From the NCBI GenBank assembly GCA_903867885.1, contig CAIPTD010000145.1:28738-92737 (forward strand): a stretch of DNA of 64,000 nucleotides, given 5' to 3'. Shown here piece by piece: positions 45,723 to 54,895 of this stretch. This DNA comes from an uncultured Ferrovum sp. GTDB lineage: Bacteria > Pseudomonadota > Gammaproteobacteria > Burkholderiales > Ferrovaceae. Numbering within the stretch: position 1 is the first letter of the stretch; every line of letters begins with the position of its first letter. The notes below the pieces were generated by a model. That model was given only the letters and a program-made list of their open reading frames with translations, made no database searches and was not told the origin of the DNA. The position numbers and the translations under genes were made by a program.

Positions 45723-47171
45723 TTAGCCCACCGAACCCTCTAAGCTCACGCCAAGTAATTTTTGTGCTTCAACGGCAAACTCCATTGGCAGTTCCTTGAA
45801 AACTTCTTTGCAGAAGCCATTCACGATCATCGACACCGCATCCTCGGGGGATAGCCCGCGTTGGCGGCAGAAAAAGAGTTGGTCTTCACTAATACGGGAG
45901 GTAGAAGCTTCATGCTCTACCGTTGCACTGGGTTGTTTGACTTCAATATAAGGAAAGGTGTGCGCTTGGCATTTGTCCCCGAGCAATAAAGAATCGCATT
46001 GCGTATAGTTGCGCGCACCAACCGCTGACTTCGCCACTCTTACCAAACCACGATAGGACTGTTGTCCAAATCCTGCTGAGATTCCTTTAGAAACCACTGT
46101 GCTTTTAGTGTTCCGGCCAATGTGAATCATCTTAGTACCGGTATCTGCTTGTTGGCGGTGATTAGTCAGGGCCACCGAATAGAATTCTCCCACTGAGTGA
46201 TCGCCTTTGAGCACCACGCTGGGGTATTTCCAGGTGATAGCAGATCCGGTTTCTACTTGAGTCCATGAAATCTTGGCGTAATCACCGCGGCAATCGCCGC
46301 GTTTAGTCACAAAGTTATAAATTCCACCTTTGCCCTCTTTGTCGCCGGGGTACCAATTTTGTACGGTGGAATATTTGATTTGTGCTTTTTCCATCGCAAC
46401 CAGTTCCACTACCGCGGCATGGAGTTGATTTTCGTCTCGCATAGGTGCCGTGCAGCCTTCCAGATAGCTTACGTAAGCCCCAGCGTCTGCAACAATTAAA
46501 GTGCGCTCAAACTGGCCGGTGTTTTTAGCATTGATACGGAAATAAGTTGAGAGCTCCATTGGGCAGCGCACCCCAGGCGGGATATAGCAGAAGGAACCAT
46601 CGGAGAACACAGCAGAGTTTAGTGCGGCATAAAAGTTATCGCCGACCGGAACAACAGATCCTAAGTATTGTTTTATCAATTCTGGGTGGGTGTGCACTGC
46701 CTCGGAGAAACTGCAGAACACAATGCCCACCTCTGAAAGCTTGTCTTTAAAGGTGGTAGCCACTGATACGCTATCAAATACGGCATCAACGGCAACCCCT
46801 GCCAATATCGCCCGCTCATGCAATGGAATGCCCAGCTTCTCATAGGTTTTGAGAAGCTCAGGATCGACTTCATCCAAGCTTTTGGGGCCATCCTTCTGCG
46901 ACTTAGGGGCGGCATAGTAAATCATGTCCTGATAATCAATGGCAGGGTAATGCACATTTGCCCATTCAGGTGGGGTCATGGTGAGCCAATGTCGATAAGC
47001 CGCCAAACGCCATTCCAATAACCATTGAGGCTCGTTCTTCTTTGCGGAAATTAAGCGCACCACATCTTCGGATAGCCCACGCGGAATAACGTCCATTTCA
47101 AGCAGGGTTTCAAACCCATGCTCATAGTCTTTGCTGATGATTTCGTCGATGGTGCTTTGGGATTGGGACAT
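45723..47171 (-). CDS. sufB: SufB, iron-sulfur scaffold
   Basis: SufB is the main scaffold of the SUF system, where the nascent cluster is built. The 482-residue protein has [70 protein letters not shown] and [18 protein letters not shown]. The conserved C-terminal part is [20 protein letters not shown]. It is the second gene of the operon, 24 nt after the Rrf2 regulator. Confidence 0.97.
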   Translation of the reverse strand: MSQSQSTIDEIISKDYEHGFETLLEMDVIPRGLSEDVVRLISAKKNEPQWLLEWRLAAYRHWLTMTPPEWANVHYPAIDYQDMIYYAAPKSQKDGPKSLDEVDPELLKTYEKLGIPLHERAILAGVAVDAVFDSVSVATTFKDKLSEVGIVFCSFSEAVHTHPELIKQYLGSVVPVGDNFYAALNSAVFSDGSFCYIPPGVRCPMELSTYFRINAKNTGQFERTLIVADAGAYVSYLEGCTAPMRDENQLHAAVVELVAMEKAQIKYSTVQNWYPGDKEGKGGIYNFVTKRGDCRGDYAKISWTQVETGSAITWKYPSVVLKGDHSVGEFYSVALTNHRQQADTGTKMIHIGRNTKSTVVSKGISAGFGQQSYRGLVRVAKSAVGARNYTQCDSLLLGDKCQAHTFPYIEVKQPSATVEHEASTSRISEDQLFFCRQRGLSPEDAVSMIVNGFCKEVFKELPMEFAVEAQKLLGVSLEGSVG

Positions 47172-47195
47172 AGTCGTTTCTCCTGGTAGCAGCGC

Positions 47196-47660
47196 TTAAG
47201 CGCTGACTGCCGCATGCGTTAAGTCCGGAGCGGACTTAACAAAATAAATAGGTTGTGATGGAGGGGCCGCCATGTCAGCCAAACTGACTTTTGCCAAGGC
47301 CTCATGAACGGCTTGACTGATTCGCTGCCAATTCGTTTTGACTGAGCATTGCGACTCTCGTACGCATGCCCCAGGACTGCTCCCGCATTCAGTGAGCCCA
47401 ATCGGGCCTTCCATGGCTTGCAAAATATCGGCCATTGAGATGTGTTGGGCAGGGCGCGTGAGTTGATATCCGCCTTTGGTGCCGCGTTGTGATTGCAATA
47501 ACCCCGCCTTAGAAAGTGTTTTAAGAACCTTAAGTGCAGTTTGTGCGCTAATCCCCACCACATTGGCCAGCTCACTGGCCGCATGGACTTCCCCTGGGTT
47601 TTGAGCCAGAAAATTCATGATGACGGTTGCGTAATCAGTAAGTTTGCCCATCTTGAGCAT
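47196..47660 (-). CDS. Rrf2/IscR-type regulator of the SUF operon
   Basis: The 154-residue protein is an Rrf2-family transcription factor: winged helix with TDYATVIMNFLAQNPGEVHA, VGISAQTALKVLKTLSKAGL and QSQRGTKGGYQLTRPA. Three cysteines (C-x6-C-x5-C in LTECGSSPGACVRESQC) probably hold a Fe-S cluster as in IscR. It matches the SUF-associated regulator subgroup. It is the first gene of the operon, and an IscR-like palindrome covers its own -10, so it probably represses the operon when clusters are plentiful. Confidence 0.92.
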   Translation of the reverse strand: MLKMGKLTDYATVIMNFLAQNPGEVHAASELANVVGISAQTALKVLKTLSKAGLLQSQRGTKGGYQLTRPAQHISMADILQAMEGPIGLTECGSSPGACVRESQCSVKTNWQRISQAVHEALAKVSLADMAAPPSQPIYFVKSAPDLTHAAVSA

Positions 47661-47691
47661 AGTTGCCGCCGTTTCAATAAGATTTGTTTAT

Positions 47692-47716
47692 ATAGTGGAC
47701 TATTATAGTCCCATAT
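47692..47716 (-). promoter_or_regulatory. IscR type-1-like operator with embedded -10 box
   Basis: ATAGTGGACTATTATAGTCCCATAT is a 25-nt near-perfect palindrome that fits the known IscR type 1 pattern (ATA...GACT...AGTC...TAT). On the minus strand the centre reads TATAAT (47707-47702), a perfect -10 for the suf operon. Binding should block RNA polymerase, giving autoregulation. Confidence 0.8.
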
Positions 47717-47739
47717 ATCATTCTCTTACCATAGGGGTC

Positions 47740-47748
47740 TGCTACACT
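47740..47748 (+). promoter_or_regulatory. Possible extended -10 promoter of gshA
   Basis: TGCTACACT resembles an extended -10 and occurs again before hemC. No good -35 is seen. It lies between the suf operator and the gshA ATG. Confidence 0.3.
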
Positions 47749-47822
47749 GCGCTCCTTGAACTTGAATGGGGCATTTAGACCCCCACCTAAGGATTTCCCC
47801 GCTCTTACATGGAGTACTAACC

Positions 47823-49142
47823 ATGGTGCCTCACCTCACCACCGCACTGACCGGACCACTTCTCACCCTGGAAAAAAAAGTTCTGGGGGCTATGCCCGAG
47901 ATCGAGCACTGGTTCAGACAGAAATGGATGGAGCACGCTGCTCCTTTCTATGCCTCTGTAGATTTGCGTAATAGCGGCTTTAAGTTAGCCCCGGTAGATA
48001 CGAATTTGTTCCCTGCAGGTTTTAATAATTTGCGGGAGGAGTTTCATCCTCTCGCGGTGCAGGCCCTCATGTCTGCTGTTGAAAAGCTGTGCCCCGAAAC
48101 AGAACGCTTGTTGTTGATACCAGAAAATCACACCCGGAATCAGTTTTACCTACAAAATTTGGCTATATTGCGAAGCCTGATTGCGCGCACTGGAGTGCAG
48201 GTAAGAATTGGCTCCTTGCTTCCTGATCTGGAAGGGCCCATGCCGGTCAGCCTACCCAATGGAGACACCTTGATTCTTGAGCCTGTGCAAAGAACGGGTA
48301 ACCGGCTCCACCTGGGTGACTTTGATCCTTGTGCCATTTTATTAAACAATGATTTGTCTGGCGGGGTGCCTCCCATTCTCGAGGGGCTGCAACAACGCCT
48401 GATCCCCCCAACTTGGGCGGGATGGAATCGCCGCCGTAAATCTCGCCACTTTGCTGCTTATGATCGCGTTGCCCAAGACTTTGGGCGTTTATTGGATATG
48501 GACCCTTGGTTCTTTAATCCCCTATTTTCTAGTTGTGGCCGAGTAGACTTTGCTTCCCGAACGGGCGAGGATTGCCTCGCCACAAATGTTGAAGAAATGC
48601 TGGCACAGATCCGTGAAAAATATCGTGAGCATGGAATTAGCCAAGAGCCATTCTTAATCGTAAAAGCAGATGCGGGTACGTATGGCATGGGCATCATGAC
48701 AGTGAAAAGCCCCGATGATGTGCGTAACCTCAATCGCAAGCAACGCAACAAAATGGCAGTAGTGAAAGAGGGCCTGGAAGTTCATGAAGTGCTTATTCAA
48801 GAAGGCGTGTATACCTTTGAACAAATTGATGATGGCGTAGCCGAGCCGGTTGTTTATATGGTTGATCACTTTGTTATTGGCGGGTTTTATCGGGTTCATA
48901 CCGGTCGCGGTCAGGATGAAAATCTGAATGCGCCTGGAATGCATTTTGTACCGCTGGCTTTTGATGAAACCTGCCAAGCGCCTGATCACGCTCATACGCT
49001 CTCTGAACCTAATCGGTTTTATACCTATGGGGTAGTGGCGCGACTAGCTTTGCTGGCTGCAGCCTTAGAATTAGAAGATATGGAAGCTGAAATTGAGCGA
49101 GAACTCGATGCCTCAGGTCCCGCTCCTTTGCTGATTTCCTAA
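47823..49142 (+). CDS. gshA: Glutamate-cysteine ligase
   Basis: GshA joins glutamate and cysteine, the first step of glutathione synthesis. It is of the proteobacterial group with an ATP-grasp-like arrangement, not the E. coli type. I take the ATG at 47823 (VPHLTTALTGPLLTLEKKVL), preceded by GGAG at 8 nt; the upstream ATG at 47766 has no ribosome-binding site. The 439-residue product has VDTNLFPAGFNNLREEFHPL, WNRRRKSRHFAAYDRVAQDF and FLIVKADAGTYGMGIMTVKS. gshB follows 28-38 nt downstream, depending on its start. Confidence 0.93.
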   Translation: MVPHLTTALTGPLLTLEKKVLGAMPEIEHWFRQKWMEHAAPFYASVDLRNSGFKLAPVDTNLFPAGFNNLREEFHPLAVQALMSAVEKLCPETERLLLIPENHTRNQFYLQNLAILRSLIARTGVQVRIGSLLPDLEGPMPVSLPNGDTLILEPVQRTGNRLHLGDFDPCAILLNNDLSGGVPPILEGLQQRLIPPTWAGWNRRRKSRHFAAYDRVAQDFGRLLDMDPWFFNPLFSSCGRVDFASRTGEDCLATNVEEMLAQIREKYREHGISQEPFLIVKADAGTYGMGIMTVKSPDDVRNLNRKQRNKMAVVKEGLEVHEVLIQEGVYTFEQIDDGVAEPVVYMVDHFVIGGFYRVHTGRGQDENLNAPGMHFVPLAFDETCQAPDHAHTLSEPNRFYTYGVVARLALLAAALELEDMEAEIERELDASGPAPLLIS

Positions 49143-49179
49143 AGCCCATTCGTTGTTTGATTAAGGATAATTGAAGTTC

Positions 49180-50166
49180 ATGCACCTTGCTCTGATCATT
49201 GATCCTTTAGAGTCGCTCAAGCCAGCCAAAGACTCCAGCATTGCTATTATGCGAGCGGCCGCCGAAAGAGGACACACCGTCAGTACCATCGCTGCCGGTT
49301 CGCTTTTGCTCAGGGAAGGCGTGGTATTGGGCCGTGCACAACAACTACATATTGCCCCCAGAGCTTCCTCGCAATGGTGTACGCCTTTAGATGAAAAGCA
49401 CCTTGCCTTAAGAGATTTTGATGCTGTATTGATGCGCCAAGACCCCCCCTTTGATCTTGAGTATTTATATAGCACGCACTTATTAGAGTTAGCACAAAGC
49501 AATGGAGCATTGGTTTTTAACAGCCCCAGTGCCCTGCGCGATCATAATGAAAAATTAGCGGCGACCCGCTTCTCACAATTCACTCCCGCTACCTTGGTTG
49601 GAAAAGATGCTCGGTATTTCCGAGAGTTCTTGTCCGAACATCAGGACATCATCGTCAAACCCTTGGACGGCATGGGGGGGAGCTCAATTTTTCGCATTCG
49701 GCAGGGTGATCCCAATACCAGTGTGATTATTGAAACCATCACCAAACAAGGCACTGAGACCGTCATGGCACAAGCCTATCTCCCCGCCATTGTAGACGGC
49801 GATAAGCGCGTCTTGGTGGTAGATGGCGAACCTGCTCCCTATTCCTTGGCGAGAATTCCTGCGGCTGGCGAAACACGCGGAAACCTGGCAGCGGGGGGGC
49901 GCGGCGAAGCACGCCCGTTGACCACTCGGGACAGAGAAATTGCTGAAGAAGTTGGGGCCTATGCGCGTACCCAAGGGTTGCTGCTCGTAGGCCTGGATAT
50001 CATAGGAGACCACCTTACGGAAGTGAATGTGACCTCTCCCACTTGCATGGTAGAAATTCGTGATCAAACTGGCTTTGATGTTGCTGATCAGCTGGTAGCC
50101 GCGTTAGATAGAATCATTGTGGATAAAAAGTCTGTCCCAAACGCTTTTAGCGGGGAAGCATCTTGA
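49180..50166 (+). CDS. gshB: Glutathione synthetase
   Basis: GshB adds glycine to gamma-glutamylcysteine. The protein has the GshB opening HLALIIDPLESLKPAKDSSI, VLMRQDPPFDLEYLYSTHLL, VFNSPSALRDHNEKLAA and the ATP-grasp motif VKPLDGMGGSSIFRI. Further on it has GGRGEARPLTTRDREIAEEV and EVNVTSPTCMVEI. The ATG at 49180 (328 residues) matches the family start. The TTG at 49171 is an alternative but its AAGGA would be only 3 nt away. Confidence 0.95.
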   Translation: MHLALIIDPLESLKPAKDSSIAIMRAAAERGHTVSTIAAGSLLLREGVVLGRAQQLHIAPRASSQWCTPLDEKHLALRDFDAVLMRQDPPFDLEYLYSTHLLELAQSNGALVFNSPSALRDHNEKLAATRFSQFTPATLVGKDARYFREFLSEHQDIIVKPLDGMGGSSIFRIRQGDPNTSVIIETITKQGTETVMAQAYLPAIVDGDKRVLVVDGEPAPYSLARIPAAGETRGNLAAGGRGEARPLTTRDREIAEEVGAYARTQGLLLVGLDIIGDHLTEVNVTSPTCMVEIRDQTGFDVADQLVAALDRIIVDKKSVPNAFSGEAS

Positions 50167-50936
50167 ATCCTCGATCATTTTCTTTAAATCGTCGCACTTG
50201 GCTTTTTCAAACGGGGGCGCTCATTGGCACAGCGGGTCTGGGCGCCCTCTCTGGATGCAGCTCAGAACCTTTTGCCCATTTTGAAGCGAACGCCTTTTCT
50301 GCTCCGGCCCAACTAGCGATATGGGGTCTAGAAGAGACGAGCAGAGCAAAAGTAGCGAAGAAAATTTGGAAAAAACTAGATGAAATGGATCAGGAAGTGT
50401 TGCAAGCTCACCTGACTCCAGAGGTGGATTTTCAGATGCGTGGGGCTGCGCTGGATGAAGCAGCCTTAATCTTGAAAGGACGAGAACTAGACGGTGCCTT
50501 ATTGAGTATTGGTGAGCACGTCCTCGCTTTAGGAGAGCGAGGGTTTCGCCCTTGGCATGTAGGTGTTCCTAATCCCATCAATCTTAAACCCCTACTCAGT
50601 TTTGACCTGTTTGCCGATGAACGACTGATCACCCTGGGCCAATATGCCACTTACCGACAAAAAGAAGGGGACGAAATCACCAGCAAAAGTATGGTGAGTG
50701 AAATCGGCGAATGCGCCAGTTGCTCTGTCATTTTGCGCGGAGCAGGTGGTGCGCGGCTCGCAAAAATCGCCTTGCAGTTGTATACATCCAGTCAGAATGA
50801 CTGGCAGGCTGTGATGAAACATGAAGGGCTGGATACGGTTCTTTGGGTGAGCAAAGAAGGCCACTATGAAGCAAGCAAAAACTTCGCTAGTCGCTCCATC
50901 ATGACTGATGCACGTGAATCACTGACAATAATTTAA
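50163..50936 (+). CDS. Degenerate ApbE-like Tat lipoprotein
   Basis: The 257-residue protein starts with a twin-arginine-like signal (NRRTWLFQTGALIGTAGLGA) ending in lipobox LSGC. The body weakly follows ApbE (FAD:protein FMN transferase): VDFQMRGAALDEAALILK aligns with the VDxGGIAKGYAVD region and LDGALLSIGEHVLALG with its ALVNxGGDxRALG strand. The glycine-rich and metal-binding positions are not kept, and it is shorter than ApbE (about 320). Catalysis looks doubtful. It overlaps gshB by 4 nt (TTGA). The family link is my inference and needs a profile search. Confidence 0.5.
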   Translation: MNPRSFSLNRRTWLFQTGALIGTAGLGALSGCSSEPFAHFEANAFSAPAQLAIWGLEETSRAKVAKKIWKKLDEMDQEVLQAHLTPEVDFQMRGAALDEAALILKGRELDGALLSIGEHVLALGERGFRPWHVGVPNPINLKPLLSFDLFADERLITLGQYATYRQKEGDEITSKSMVSEIGECASCSVILRGAGGARLAKIALQLYTSSQNDWQAVMKHEGLDTVLWVSKEGHYEASKNFASRSIMTDARESLTII

Positions 50937-50967
50937 GCTCTATGCGAATCCCGGCTTAATTGAATAT

Positions 50968-51990
50968 CTACACGCGAGCCAGCGCGATATCGCAAATCTT
51001 TTGGCAAAGCTCAGGGAAGGACAGGCCGCTTACTGCTGCGGATTGAGGCAGCAAACTCATCGCCGTCATACCAGGCAGGGTATTCGCCTCTAAGCACCAC
51101 AATCCACCATCGGCATCTCGCCGAAAATCAATTCGGCAGTAATCTCTTAGCTTTAATGCCTGAGCTACGGTCGCACCTAGTAGCTGTATTTTAGCGGTCT
51201 CGGCATCATCGATCTTCGCAGGGAACACCTCAATGGCGCCACCCGGTTGATATTTGGCCTCGTAATCAAAAATCTCACTACGGGTTAAAACAATCTCACC
51301 GACCGCCAAGGGCTGACCATCCAGGATGCCCACTGTTAATTCGCGACCAGGAATAAATTGCTCTACCAACACTTCATCATCATGTTGAAAAGCGCGTTCT
51401 ATAGCGGCAGGAAATTCACTCGAAGTGCGCACTACAGATAGCCCCACCGTTGACCCTTGTTTGCTGGCTTTTACAACTACAGGCCAGCCCAAAGTGAGCT
51501 CAACGGTACTGGCATCCACCGGGGCCATCAGCCAATCAGGGGTCGGCACACCCGCGTGACGCATTAAACGCTTAGCGATGTCTTTGTCCATCGCACAGGC
51601 GCTTCCAATTACTCCACTCGCGGTGTAAGGCAGCCCTCGTAAATCCAGTATTGCCTGTAAGCGCCCATCTTCTCCCGCACCTCCATGCAGAGCTACGAAT
51701 ACGAGATCTAATCCATTAAAAGCCGGATCGGCAAAAAATGCTGCCGGGTCTTCTGCCAGCTTTCCTAAACCGCCTAAGCTTTGAGGGGCCGTCGCTGAAA
51801 CGCCTGCCGAGAAGAGATCCTCCTCTTGCTCATTATTCAATGGGCCGGTTGCCGTATCAACAGCACTCACGACATGACCGAGTGACCGCAAAGCCTTGAC
51901 TACTTGAGCGGCACTGGCTATTGAAACATCGCGTTCGGAACTCGCCCCGCCAAAGAGGACGGCAATCTTGAGTTTGTTTACACTATTCAT
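50968..51990 (-). CDS. ddl: D-alanine--D-alanine ligase
   Basis: Ddl makes the D-Ala-D-Ala dipeptide for peptidoglycan. I take the ATG at 51990 ([14 protein letters not shown]), preceded by GGGGA at 5 nt, over 52005. The 340-residue protein has [35 protein letters not shown], the ATP-grasp lysines in [26 protein letters not shown] and [18 protein letters not shown]. It is not in a dcw cluster here but alone and divergent from hemC. Confidence 0.94.
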   Translation of the reverse strand: MNSVNKLKIAVLFGGASSERDVSIASAAQVVKALRSLGHVVSAVDTATGPLNNEQEEDLFSAGVSATAPQSLGGLGKLAEDPAAFFADPAFNGLDLVFVALHGGAGEDGRLQAILDLRGLPYTASGVIGSACAMDKDIAKRLMRHAGVPTPDWLMAPVDASTVELTLGWPVVVKASKQGSTVGLSVVRTSSEFPAAIERAFQHDDEVLVEQFIPGRELTVGILDGQPLAVGEIVLTRSEIFDYEAKYQPGGAIEVFPAKIDDAETAKIQLLGATVAQALKLRDYCRIDFRRDADGGLWCLEANTLPGMTAMSLLPQSAAVSGLSFPELCQKICDIALARV

Positions 51991-52039
51991 GTTGTCCCCA
52001 AGCATTGCAGCGCAAGCGCTAAGCGCAGATTACGCTTCG

Positions 52040-52048
52040 TGCTACACT
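52040..52048 (+). promoter_or_regulatory. Possible extended -10 promoter of hemCDXY
   Basis: TGCTACACT about 42 nt before the hemC ATG resembles an extended -10, identical to the sequence before gshA. The -35 is not convincing. Confidence 0.3.
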
Positions 52049-52089
52049 CATTAAAGACTAATTGTCCACTCGTAAAACACTTACTCATC

Positions 52090-53025
52090 ATGTCAGTCCG
52101 TTCTCATCTCATTATAGCCACCCGCGAAAGTCGTCTCGCCTTATGGCAAGCCCATCATATGCGGGACCGTTTAGCTGAATTATATCCAGAGGCCCGCCTC
52201 GATATACTCGGTATGACAACAACGGGCGATCAAATTCTGGATCGCACCTTAGCAGCAGTGGGTGGAAAAGGGCTGTTCGTTAAAGAATTAGAAGTGGCGA
52301 TGCGCGAAGGTCGCGCGCATTTTGCTGTTCATAGTTTGAAAGATGTGCCCATGGTTTTGCCCGACGATTTCGATATGATTTTTACAGGGCCTCGCGAAGA
52401 CCCCCTCGATGCTTTTGTCAGCAACGACTATCCTGATCTTCACAGCCTGCCCAAAGGTGCGGTGGTGGGCACATCTAGCCTGCGCCGTGAAAGCCAGTTG
52501 AGAGCCCGTTTTCCCCATCTTGAAATTCGCTCGCTGCGCGGCAACCTTGATACCCGTTTGCGCAAACTTGATAGCGGAGAATATCAAGCCATCTTACTGG
52601 CTGCCGCTGGATTAATGCGCTTGGGAATGGCGGAGCGAATCCGGACAAGACTCAGTTTGGAAGACAGTATTCCTGCAGTAGGTCAAGGCGCGCTTGGCAT
52701 TGAGTTTTTAAAAGATGACCACGCAACTCGGGCTGCGCTTGAACCTTTAATCGATCTGGCTACTACTTTAAGGGTGACCGCTGAACGGGCTTTCTCTCGC
52801 CGTTTAGCAGGAAGTTGCGATGTACCCCTTGGAGCACACGCCGTTCTTAAAGGTGAAGAACTTCACATCGAAGGATTTGTGGCTGCTGTAGATGGCTCCA
52901 AACTATTGCGCGAATCCGTCCGCGGCCTTTCTTCTCACGCCGAAAAATTAGGCACTCAACTCGCTGAAAACTTGCTTGCTCAAGGTGCTGCTGAGATTTT
53001 AGGTGATCGTGCGCCTATTATTTAA
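52090..53025 (+). CDS. hemC: Porphobilinogen deaminase
   Basis: HemC joins four porphobilinogens into hydroxymethylbilane. I take the ATG at 52090 ([20 protein letters not shown]), giving 311 residues; the track start at 52039 only adds an unlikely extension. Motifs are [66 protein letters not shown] and the cofactor-binding Cys in [15 protein letters not shown]. hemD starts 9 nt downstream. Confidence 0.97.
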   Translation: MSVRSHLIIATRESRLALWQAHHMRDRLAELYPEARLDILGMTTTGDQILDRTLAAVGGKGLFVKELEVAMREGRAHFAVHSLKDVPMVLPDDFDMIFTGPREDPLDAFVSNDYPDLHSLPKGAVVGTSSLRRESQLRARFPHLEIRSLRGNLDTRLRKLDSGEYQAILLAAAGLMRLGMAERIRTRLSLEDSIPAVGQGALGIEFLKDDHATRAALEPLIDLATTLRVTAERAFSRRLAGSCDVPLGAHAVLKGEELHIEGFVAAVDGSKLLRESVRGLSSHAEKLGTQLAENLLAQGAAEILGDRAPII

Positions 53026-53034
53026 ATCTCTGGC

Positions 53035-53817
53035 ATGAGCTCAAGCCCCGACTCGCGCCCGCTAGTCGGGCGACACATTCTGATTTGCAGGCCTGAAGGG
53101 CAAGATCGCCCTTTGGCGCAACACCTCCAATCACTGGGGGGGCAAACTTACTCTTACGCCGGTATACGCATTTCAGCCTGCGCGCATTCACCAGAAACAC
53201 GTTACCACCTTCAACATCTGGCTCAGTATCAATGGGCCGTCTTTGTGAGTCGTAACGCGGTTGAATTTGGGCTGCGCGCGTCTGAACATTTTGGTACCTG
53301 GCCTTCCCAAGTGCGTTGTGTTGCCATTGGCAAGGCCACCGCCCTGAAACTTGAACAAGCTGGCTGCGGGCCTGTGTTGCGCCCACAGGGCAGCGAAGAC
53401 AGCGAGGGCTTGCTTCAGGCCCAAGCCCTACAAGATTTAGAAGGTCAGCGGGTTCTTATATTTCGCGGGCAGGGTGGGCGCGAGGCCTTGGCAGAGGGCT
53501 TGAGGGCGGCAGGGGCTATCGTTGATTATGCGGAGGTGTATCAAAGACAAGCGCCCTCTGAAGACCCGGGGGAACTGCGCTCGATGGTTCATTCACATCA
53601 ACTTTCGGCTATTTGCGCCATGAGTAGCGAAACCCTGCACAATGTTCTTGAAGCCTTTGGTCTAGAATGTTTATCTGGCTTATGCTCTATTCCTTGGTTG
53701 GTGCCTCATCCCAAAATTGCAGCGGTAGCCCGCCAAGCAGGAATTCAGCAGGTAATAGAATCACCGGGTAGCGAACTTGAAGCGGTGAGTGGTGCCCTTA
53801 TTAACTTTTTTCGATAA
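53035..53817 (+). CDS. hemD: Uroporphyrinogen-III synthase
   Basis: HemD cyclises hydroxymethylbilane to uroporphyrinogen III. The 260-residue product shows the loose family pattern: LICRPEGQDRPLAQHLQSLG, WAVFVSRNAVEFGLRA, RVLIFRGQGGREALAEGLRA, VYQRQAP and ICAMSSETLHNVLEAF. HemD sequences vary widely, so the place between hemC and hemX is important support. No methyltransferase fusion is present. Confidence 0.92.
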   Translation: MSSSPDSRPLVGRHILICRPEGQDRPLAQHLQSLGGQTYSYAGIRISACAHSPETRYHLQHLAQYQWAVFVSRNAVEFGLRASEHFGTWPSQVRCVAIGKATALKLEQAGCGPVLRPQGSEDSEGLLQAQALQDLEGQRVLIFRGQGGREALAEGLRAAGAIVDYAEVYQRQAPSEDPGELRSMVHSHQLSAICAMSSETLHNVLEAFGLECLSGLCSIPWLVPHPKIAAVARQAGIQQVIESPGSELEAVSGALINFFR

Positions 53818-53824
53818 TTCACTC

Positions 53825-54895
53825 ATGAATTCGTCCGACGTTTCTGTGCCTCAACAAGATCCTTTAGAGCCCTCCCCTACTGCACGTTCCCCGCGTGAAA
53901 GAAGGCTTATTCGCGAGGTACGCGCGGCGATTGGCGTGGCTGCTCTGGCTTGTGTACTCACCATACTCGGTAACATCGAGTCGCAACGTGAGATTCTAGA
54001 GTCACGCTCTGATTTACAAAAACAGCTTGCTGAGCTTGATGCTACGAGCCGCCAAGCCCGAGCACTAGCAGGCCAAGCGCAAAACGCTACGGCTGATATT
54101 GAAACAAGAATCAGTGCGCTTGATGGTCGAGTGAGCGATACACAAACTCAGCAAACGACTTTGTCGGCCTTATATCGCGATCTATCGATTAACAAAGAAG
54201 AAGTGGTGTTGGCTGAAGTAGAACAGGCTGTTTCAATTGCCAATCAAGAATTACTCTTGGCGGGTGATGTCCGTTTGGCGATCAATGCAATGGAAGATGC
54301 CGAGCGCAGATTGGAGCGCATTAACCGCCCTTCTTTGCAAGGTATTCGGCAGGTGGTCGATCAGGATTTGCGCCGACTGCGCGCGATTCCGGTTGCGGAC
54401 GTATCGGGCATGAGTCTGCGCCTTGAAAATCTGGCAAATTCTGTTGATCAATTACCCTTAGCTGCTGCAGCACGGCCTGTCCCTCCGGCTAAAATGAAGG
54501 ATAAAAAACCAGAGGGCTTTTGGGCCAACCTTGGGGATAAATTTCTCACTGAGATTGGCCAAGCAGTTCGAATTCAACGCAGTGAAGGCGAAGCCTTACC
54601 CCCCTTAGCTCCTGATCAAACCTTTTTCCTGCGGCAAAACTTGCGCTTACGTCTTCTCACGGCAAGACAAGCACTCCTATCTCACGATGAAACAAACTAT
54701 CGGGGTGACCTAAGGCTAGCCAGCCGTTGGCTTGATAGCTGGTATGACAAACAAGATAAAGGGGTTAGGCAAGCAGGGGATACGTTGAGACTGATGATTG
54801 AGTCCCCTACGTCCATCCATCTCCCCGATGTGGCGGCGAGTTTAAATGCCATTCGTGATCATCAATCCGCTCGCACACCAGGCCGTGTGAAATGA
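53825..54895 (+). CDS. hemX: HemX, membrane-anchored protein of the heme operon
   Basis: I start at the ATG at 53825 (NSSDVSVPQQDPLEPS), 7 nt after hemD, giving 356 residues. It has a cytoplasmic head, one transmembrane helix (AAIGVAALACVLTILGNI) and a long coiled-coil region (DLQKQLAELDATSRQARALA) in the periplasm. The C-terminal helical domain has FFLRQNLRLRLLTARQALLS and YRGDLRLASRWLDSWYD. The family is annotated as uroporphyrin-III methyltransferase in some genomes, but no SAM-binding motif is visible and the function is unproven. Confidence 0.88.
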   Translation: MNSSDVSVPQQDPLEPSPTARSPRERRLIREVRAAIGVAALACVLTILGNIESQREILESRSDLQKQLAELDATSRQARALAGQAQNATADIETRISALDGRVSDTQTQQTTLSALYRDLSINKEEVVLAEVEQAVSIANQELLLAGDVRLAINAMEDAERRLERINRPSLQGIRQVVDQDLRRLRAIPVADVSGMSLRLENLANSVDQLPLAAAARPVPPAKMKDKKPEGFWANLGDKFLTEIGQAVRIQRSEGEALPPLAPDQTFFLRQNLRLRLLTARQALLSHDETNYRGDLRLASRWLDSWYDKQDKGVRQAGDTLRLMIESPTSIHLPDVAASLNAIRDHQSARTPGRVK

